Assembly: GCA_963700255.1 (NCBI GenBank)
Contig: CAVOWW010000050.1
Location: forward strand, 62,001-126,000
Reading direction: 5' to 3'
Length of the DNA stretch: 64,000 bases
Origin: UBA10649 sp963700255
GTDB taxonomy: Bacteria; Actinomycetota; Actinomycetes; S36-B12
This document shows positions 60,769-64,000 of this stretch, one piece after another (within the stretch, counting starts at the first letter, position 1; every line of letters begins with the position of its first letter). The position numbers were made by a program, and so were the translations under genes. Under the pieces are notes generated by a model. The model ran no database searches. It was not told where the DNA came from and saw only the letters and a program-made list of their open reading frames with translations.

Positions 60769-60850
60769 AAAAAGCCCCCCGCGGGTGCGAAGGGCTGCGC
60801 GTCGACGAGGAGTCGACGCGCTAGTTAATGATGATGGCGGTGCTGTGCAC
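60769..60850 (-). promoter_or_regulatory. Candidate isoleucine transcription attenuator of cimA
   Basis: In mRNA order: a nine-codon reading frame with three consecutive Ile codons (60850-60821); a perfect 10-bp hairpin with 5-base loop (60821-60797) starting at its stop codon; then a second G/C-rich hairpin (AGCCC at 60796-60792 with GGGCT just before a run of five T at 60773-60769), a normal intrinsic terminator, 40 bases upstream of cimA. Ribosome stalling at the Ile codons would let transcription continue. Exact alternative pairings need folding. Confidence 0.7.
60821..60850 (-). CDS. Isoleucine leader peptide MHSTAIIIN
   Basis: GTG CAC AGC ACC GCC ATC ATC ATT AAC TAG encodes M-H-S-T-A-I-I-I-N. 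Three of nine residues are Ile and placed just before the stop, as in leader peptides that sense an amino acid. The reading frame can also begin six codons earlier (GTG at 60868). No Shine-Dalgarno is evident for either, so translation may be leaderless or inefficient. Its position directly before the hairpin-terminator pair and cimA, the committing gene for Ile via citramalate, supports a regulatory role. Confidence 0.65.
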   Translation of the reverse strand: MHSTAIIIN

Positions 60851-60859
60851 ACCCGAAGT

Positions 60860-60900
60860 GTGCCACACGCCGCACGACCGATGCGCGCGGCGTGTGGCAC
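60860..60900 (-). terminator. Terminator of the secreted-protein gene
   Basis: Perfect 14-bp stem (60860-60873 with 60887-60900) and 13-base loop, five bases after the stop codon of the upstream gene. No T tract. A further small hairpin with UUCG-type loop (GCACAC/GTGTGC, about 60848-60864) overlaps the leader peptide start. Confidence 0.75.
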
Positions 60901-60905
60901 GACCG

Positions 60906-61598
60906 TCAGCGGGCGGTCCCCTCGACCCCGAAGGACTGGTAGGCGGCCAGGACGCGCGGGTGCCAGGTGTTGTTCACCCGGTCCACGCGGTCGAGTCCGT
61001 CCTGCTGCTGCTTGATGGTCTGCGGCAGCGGGACATACTGGCGCACCTGCGTCTGCACGATCGCCAGTCCCCTCTGCGTGGACTGCGTCGACACGTAGCC
61101 GCGGATGTTCTCGCCCGGCTCGAGGTAGGTCATGGCCGACCCGAGGCCGGTGAAGTCGGCATCGGTCTGGTCGTAGCCCTGGTCGCCCGTCACCATCGTC
61201 TCCGACTCCGTCGGGACCTTCGGGCGGCCACTGCAGTCAGCCGCGCGCAGGGCGGCGAGCGCACGAGCAGCCTGTGCCGCGTTCGCGTACTGGTAGATGG
61301 TCACCGAGCCGTTGGTGTTCGGGTTCACCTGGTAGTTGACCGATCCCGCGACAGGGGCCTTCGGGAGGGTGACCGCCCCCTTGGCACCCCAGCACACCGT
61401 CGGCGCCTCGTTCTTCCACGCGCCGTACATGTACTGCTCCCAGGACCCGAGGGCCTTGGGGAACTGCACTCGCAGGACTGTCTGCTGCAGCATGGCCGAG
61501 TTCATGGGCTCGAGGTCTGCGGCACGCGCGACAGGGGCGATGAAGCCGAGCGTCAGGGCTGCCGCACCCAGGACACCGAGGACTCTCCGAATTGCCAT
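60906..61598 (-). CDS. Secreted protein of unknown function
   Basis: 230 residues with a clear Sec signal peptide: basic MAIRR, hydrophobic core to residue 22, and cleavage motif ARA-A at 26/27. The mature part is Gln/Asn/Ala-rich with two cysteines (in TVCWG and ADCSG) likely paired outside the cell; motifs such as GSVTIYQYANAAQAARAL recall actinobacterial extracellular sensor-like domains, but I do not recognise a family. It has its own terminator and separates ilvE from cimA, which suggests an independent insertion into the conserved branched-chain cluster. Codon use and GC look like the neighbours. Confidence 0.75.
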   Translation of the reverse strand: MAIRRVLGVLGAAALTLGFIAPVARAADLEPMNSAMLQQTVLRVQFPKALGSWEQYMYGAWKNEAPTVCWGAKGAVTLPKAPVAGSVNYQVNPNTNGSVTIYQYANAAQAARALAALRAADCSGRPKVPTESETMVTGDQGYDQTDADFTGLGSAMTYLEPGENIRGYVSTQSTQRGLAIVQTQVRQYVPLPQTIKQQQDGLDRVDRVNNTWHPRVLAAYQSFGVEGTAR

Positions 61599-61646
61599 GC
61601 CGTCATGCTGGCACCGACGACCTCGTCGTTGCGACCGCTGACGCCG

Positions 61647-62768
61647 TCAGCAGATGGTGTGCAGCCAGTTGTGCGTATCGGCCGCCTCGCCCGTCTGGAT
61701 GTCGAGCAGGGCCTGACGCAGCCGGGACGTGATCGGACCCGTGCCGCCCTCACCGATGGTCCAGGAGCCGCTCGTGCGGGACTTGACCTCGCCGACGGGC
61801 GTGATGACCGCGGCTGTGCCGCAGGCGAACACCTCGGTGATCTCGCCCGATGCGCACCCCTCCCGCCACTGGTCGACGCTGATCCTCTCCTCGGTCGCCC
61901 CGATCCCGAGGTCCGACGCCACGGTGAGCAGCGACGAGCGGGTGATGCCGGGCAGCAGCGATCCGGTGAGCTCGGGAGTGATGAGCCGCGCAGAGTCCCC
62001 GGACCCGAGGACGAAGTAGAGGTTCATGCCCCCCATCTCCTCGATCCACGTGCGCTCCACCGCGTCGAGCCACACGACCTGGTCGCAGCCGTGCTGCGCG
62101 GCCTCGGCCTGGGCGACCAGCGAGGCGGCGTAGTTGCCTGCGCACTTGGCCTCACCCGTGCCGCCCGGTGCCGCCCGCACGTAGTCGTCGGAGATCCAGA
62201 CGCTGACCGGCTTGAGCCCACGGGGGAAGTACGCGCCCGCCGGCGAGGCGATGAGGAGGAACTCGTACTCCGCTGCCGGGCGCACACCCAGGCCGACCTC
62301 CGTGCCCAGCATGAACGGGCGGAGGTAGAGCGACTTCTCCTGTCCGCTCGGGACCCAGTCGCGGTCCTGGCGCACGAGCGCCTCGATCGATCCGAGGAAC
62401 AGCTCCGCGGGCAGCTCGGCCATGGCGAGACGGCGGGCCGATCTCGCGAACCGCTCGGCGTTCTGGATGGGGCGGAAGGTGCGGATCGAGCCGTCGGCGT
62501 GCCGATAGGCCTTGAGGCCCTCGAAGATGGCCTGGCCGTAGTGCAGGAAGTTGGTGGCCGGGTCGAGGGTCAGCGGGCCGTAGGCCTCGAGCCGGGCGTT
62601 GTGCCAGCCGTTGTCGGCCGTCCAGGTCGCCCGGACCATGTGATCGGTCGGGTGCTTGCCGAACCCCGGGTCGGCCAGGATCGCCTCACGCTCGGCCGCC
62701 GCCGCCGGGTGGTCCGACGGGCTGATCGTGATGGGCCACAGGGCGGTGCCCGTGTCGGTCGTCGTCAT
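61647..62768 (-). CDS. ilvE: Branched-chain amino acid aminotransferase
   Basis: Fold-type IV PLP enzyme transferring amino groups between glutamate and the keto acids of Leu, Ile and Val. PLP lysine K208 in GEAKCAGNYAASL, FLHYGQAIFEGLKAYR near residue 74, and EEMGGMNLYFV. 373 residues, the long actinobacterial form. ATG nine bases after leuB. With LeuB it acts at the end of the leucine and isoleucine routes. Confidence 0.96.
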   Translation of the reverse strand: MTTTDTGTALWPITISPSDHPAAAAEREAILADPGFGKHPTDHMVRATWTADNGWHNARLEAYGPLTLDPATNFLHYGQAIFEGLKAYRHADGSIRTFRPIQNAERFARSARRLAMAELPAELFLGSIEALVRQDRDWVPSGQEKSLYLRPFMLGTEVGLGVRPAAEYEFLLIASPAGAYFPRGLKPVSVWISDDYVRAAPGGTGEAKCAGNYAASLVAQAEAAQHGCDQVVWLDAVERTWIEEMGGMNLYFVLGSGDSARLITPELTGSLLPGITRSSLLTVASDLGIGATEERISVDQWREGCASGEITEVFACGTAAVITPVGEVKSRTSGSWTIGEGGTGPITSRLRQALLDIQTGEAADTHNWLHTIC

Positions 62769-62777
62769 GGCAGGAAA

Positions 62778-63836
62778 CTACCCCTTCGAGGCGGCCACGG
62801 CACCGGCGGCGAGGGCATCGCCGATCTCCGACGTGCTGCGGACCGCCGAGCCGCGGGCGGACAGGTCTGTGGCCACGGCGGACTCGACCCAGCCGGCGGC
62901 CGTGGCCTCCCCGACGTGCTCGAGCAGCATGGCGAGCGACATGACCGTCGCCGTGGGGTCGGCCTTGCCCTGCCCGGCGATGTCGGGGGCGGATCCGTGG
63001 ACCGGCTCGAACATGCTGGGGTTGGTGCGACTGGGGTCGATGTTGCCGCTGGCCGCGAGCCCGATGCCGCCGCCGATGGCAGCGCCGATGTCGGTGAGGA
63101 TGTCGCCGAACAGGTTGTCGGTGACGATGACGTCGAAGCGCTCCGGGTTCGTCAGGAAGAACATCGAGGCCGCGTCGACGTGGCAGTAGTCGGTCTCGAC
63201 CTCGGGGTACTCGGCCTTCACGCGGTCGAACGCCTGCTGCCACGTCTGCCCGGCATGGACCAGCACGTTGGTCTTGTGCACGAGGGTGACCTTCCGGTTG
63301 CGGCGCATGGCGCGCTCGAAGGCGTCCCGGATGATGCGCTCGGCGCCGAAGGCCGTGTTGATGCTGACCTCGGTCGACACCTCGTGGGGCGTGCCCTTGC
63401 GGAGCGTGCCGCCCGCGCCGACGTACGGCCCCTCGGTGCCCTCCCGGCACACGACGAAGTCGATCTCCTCAGGTCCCTTTCCGGCGAGGGGTCCGGAGAC
63501 GCCCGGGTACAGCTTCACCGGGCGGAGGTTCACGTGATGGTCCATGACGAAGCGCAGGGGCAGCAGCACGCCGCGCTCGAGGATGCCGGGTGCCACGGAC
63601 GGGTCGCCGATCGCCCCGAGGAGGATCGCGTCGTAGCCGCGCAGCTCCTCGACCACGGCGTCCGGCAGCAGCTCGCCCGTCGCGTTGTAGCGCCGGGCGC
63701 CGAGGTCGTACTCCGTCGTCTGCACGTCGAGATCGGCCGCAGGTGCGATCGCGGACAGGACCTTGACGGCCTCCGCGACGACCTCGGTGCCGATGCCGTC
63801 ACCGGGGATGAGGGCGAGGTTCAGGGTTCGTGGCAT
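62778..63836 (-). CDS. leuB: 3-isopropylmalate dehydrogenase
   Basis: NAD-dependent oxidative decarboxylation of 3-isopropylmalate and, in the citramalate route, 3-methylmalate. 352 residues: ALIPGDGIGTEVVAEAV, the arginine-containing REGTEGPYVGAGG, VHKTNVLVHAG and DNLFGDILTDIGAAIGGGIG. ATG 63836; frame upstream is open but not coding. First gene of leuB-ilvE on the minus strand. Confidence 0.96.
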   Translation of the reverse strand: MPRTLNLALIPGDGIGTEVVAEAVKVLSAIAPAADLDVQTTEYDLGARRYNATGELLPDAVVEELRGYDAILLGAIGDPSVAPGILERGVLLPLRFVMDHHVNLRPVKLYPGVSGPLAGKGPEEIDFVVCREGTEGPYVGAGGTLRKGTPHEVSTEVSINTAFGAERIIRDAFERAMRRNRKVTLVHKTNVLVHAGQTWQQAFDRVKAEYPEVETDYCHVDAASMFFLTNPERFDVIVTDNLFGDILTDIGAAIGGGIGLAASGNIDPSRTNPSMFEPVHGSAPDIAGQGKADPTATVMSLAMLLEHVGEATAAGWVESAVATDLSARGSAVRSTSEIGDALAAGAVAASKG

Positions 63837-63842
63837 GGGGGA

Positions 63843-63867
63843 AGGGTAGTTGCCGTCCGGTGGCAAC
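63843..63867 (-). promoter_or_regulatory. Possible leuB promoter and hairpin
   Basis: TACCCT on the minus strand (63848 to 63843) lies seven bases before the leuB ATG, so transcription could begin at or near it. Directly upstream GTTGCC/GGCAAC (63849-63854 and 63862-63867) form a perfect 6-bp inverted repeat. No -35 at normal spacing, so this is weak. Confidence 0.25.
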
Positions 63868-63907
63868 CCGCACGCGCATCCGTCATGGTTGGAGGCGGAG
63901 GTGCGAC

Positions 63908-64000
63908 ATGGCACGCAAGCGCTGGAGCGACCTGTCCGACCGGGAGAAGACCGCCGTCCTGGTCGCGGCATCCGTGCAGATCTCGCTGGCGGCGACGGCG
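63908..64000 (+). CDS. Small actinobacterial membrane protein, truncated by window edge
   Basis: The first 31 codons are visible: a basic start (MARKRWSDLSDREKTAV) leading into a hydrophobic segment (LVAASVQISLAATA). The pattern resembles small one- or two-helix membrane proteins common in actinobacteria, but too little is present for a family call. GGAGG lies about ten bases upstream of the ATG. Divergent from leuB. Confidence 0.6.
   Translation, partial: MARKRWSDLSDREKTAVLVAASVQISLAATA

Noticed and set aside
60730..60905. T-box riboswitch in front of cimA
   Set aside because: No T-box consensus or specifier-loop architecture is recognised; a short Ile-rich reading frame and simple hairpins explain the region better.

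Overview
This is a high-GC (roughly 70%), gene-dense chromosomal window from an actinobacterium (Actinomycetota, class Actinomycetes or a near relative). Evidence: GTG and even TTG starts are common; sets of genes are chained by ATGA/GTGA overlaps; and the order of housekeeping genes follows the actinobacterial core chromosome, including several blocks also seen together in mycobacteria (coaD-rsmD next to a SepIVA/DivIVA-like gene, rpmB-DAK2-recG, thiL-ddl-gpsA-cofC-hup-leuD-leuC-iclR-gltX-FAH-leuB). The genus cannot be named from the sequence alone. No phage, insertion sequence, CRISPR array or defence island was seen.

Layout, from left to right, with nearly all long operons on the minus strand. 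0-6 kb: a truncated two-pore-helix-type K+ channel, then rlmN, cdsA, frr, pyrH, tsf, rpsB (lipid precursor synthesis, UMP kinase, translation). 6-15.9 kb: a plus-strand M23 peptidase, then xerC, dprA, comM, yraN, a large five-PAS diguanylate cyclase, rnhB, two tandem signal peptidases and rplS. 16-20 kb: pgm (plus), trmD, rimM, a KH protein and rpsP. 20-24 kb: phosphoketolase and a small cyclic-nucleotide-binding-domain protein (plus) and a metallophosphoesterase, sitting between rpsP and ffh. 24-36.9 kb: ffh, glnD, glnK, amt (nitrogen sensing and ammonium uptake), ftsY, a YhhN-family membrane protein (plus), smc, mutM, rnc. 36.9-44.9 kb: an ACP-like protein lacking the usual serine, plsX, rpmF, DUF177, a SepIVA-like coiled coil, coaD, rsmD, recG, a DAK2/DegV-like protein, rpmB. 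45-51.6 kb: thiL, a stand-alone AsnC/Lrp ligand domain, ddl, a PLP Cys/Met-metabolism enzyme, gpsA, plsC, cofC and HU. 51.7-63.8 kb: leuD-leuC with the divergent IclR regulator, an M13 peptidase, tRNA-Glu and tRNA-Gln, gltX, a fumarylacetoacetase-family hydrolase, cimA, a secreted unknown protein, ilvE and leuB; then a truncated plus-strand membrane protein.

How the parts work together: the right end is a branched-chain amino acid locus. cimA opens the pyruvate-to-isoleucine route through citramalate; LeuCD and LeuB are shared by the citramalate and leucine pathways; IlvE does the final transamination. A short reading frame with three consecutive isoleucine codons followed by two hairpins and a T tract lies directly before cimA and looks like a ribosome-mediated attenuator. 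leuCD and the IclR gene share a short divergent region with a 26-bp tandem repeat and crossed promoters. The centre couples membrane-protein targeting (ffh, ftsY), nitrogen control (amt-glnK-glnD), chromosome condensation (smc), RNA processing (rnc) and phospholipid synthesis (plsX, gpsA, plsC, cdsA).

Quality note: six single-base insertions interrupt comM, gltX (three), the FAH gene and cimA, and two single-base deletions interrupt the repetitive tail of rpsB. gltX and rpsB are normally essential, and each reading frame is fully restored by correcting one base per site, so most of these are probably assembly errors; five of the eight lie within 57.8-60.3 kb.
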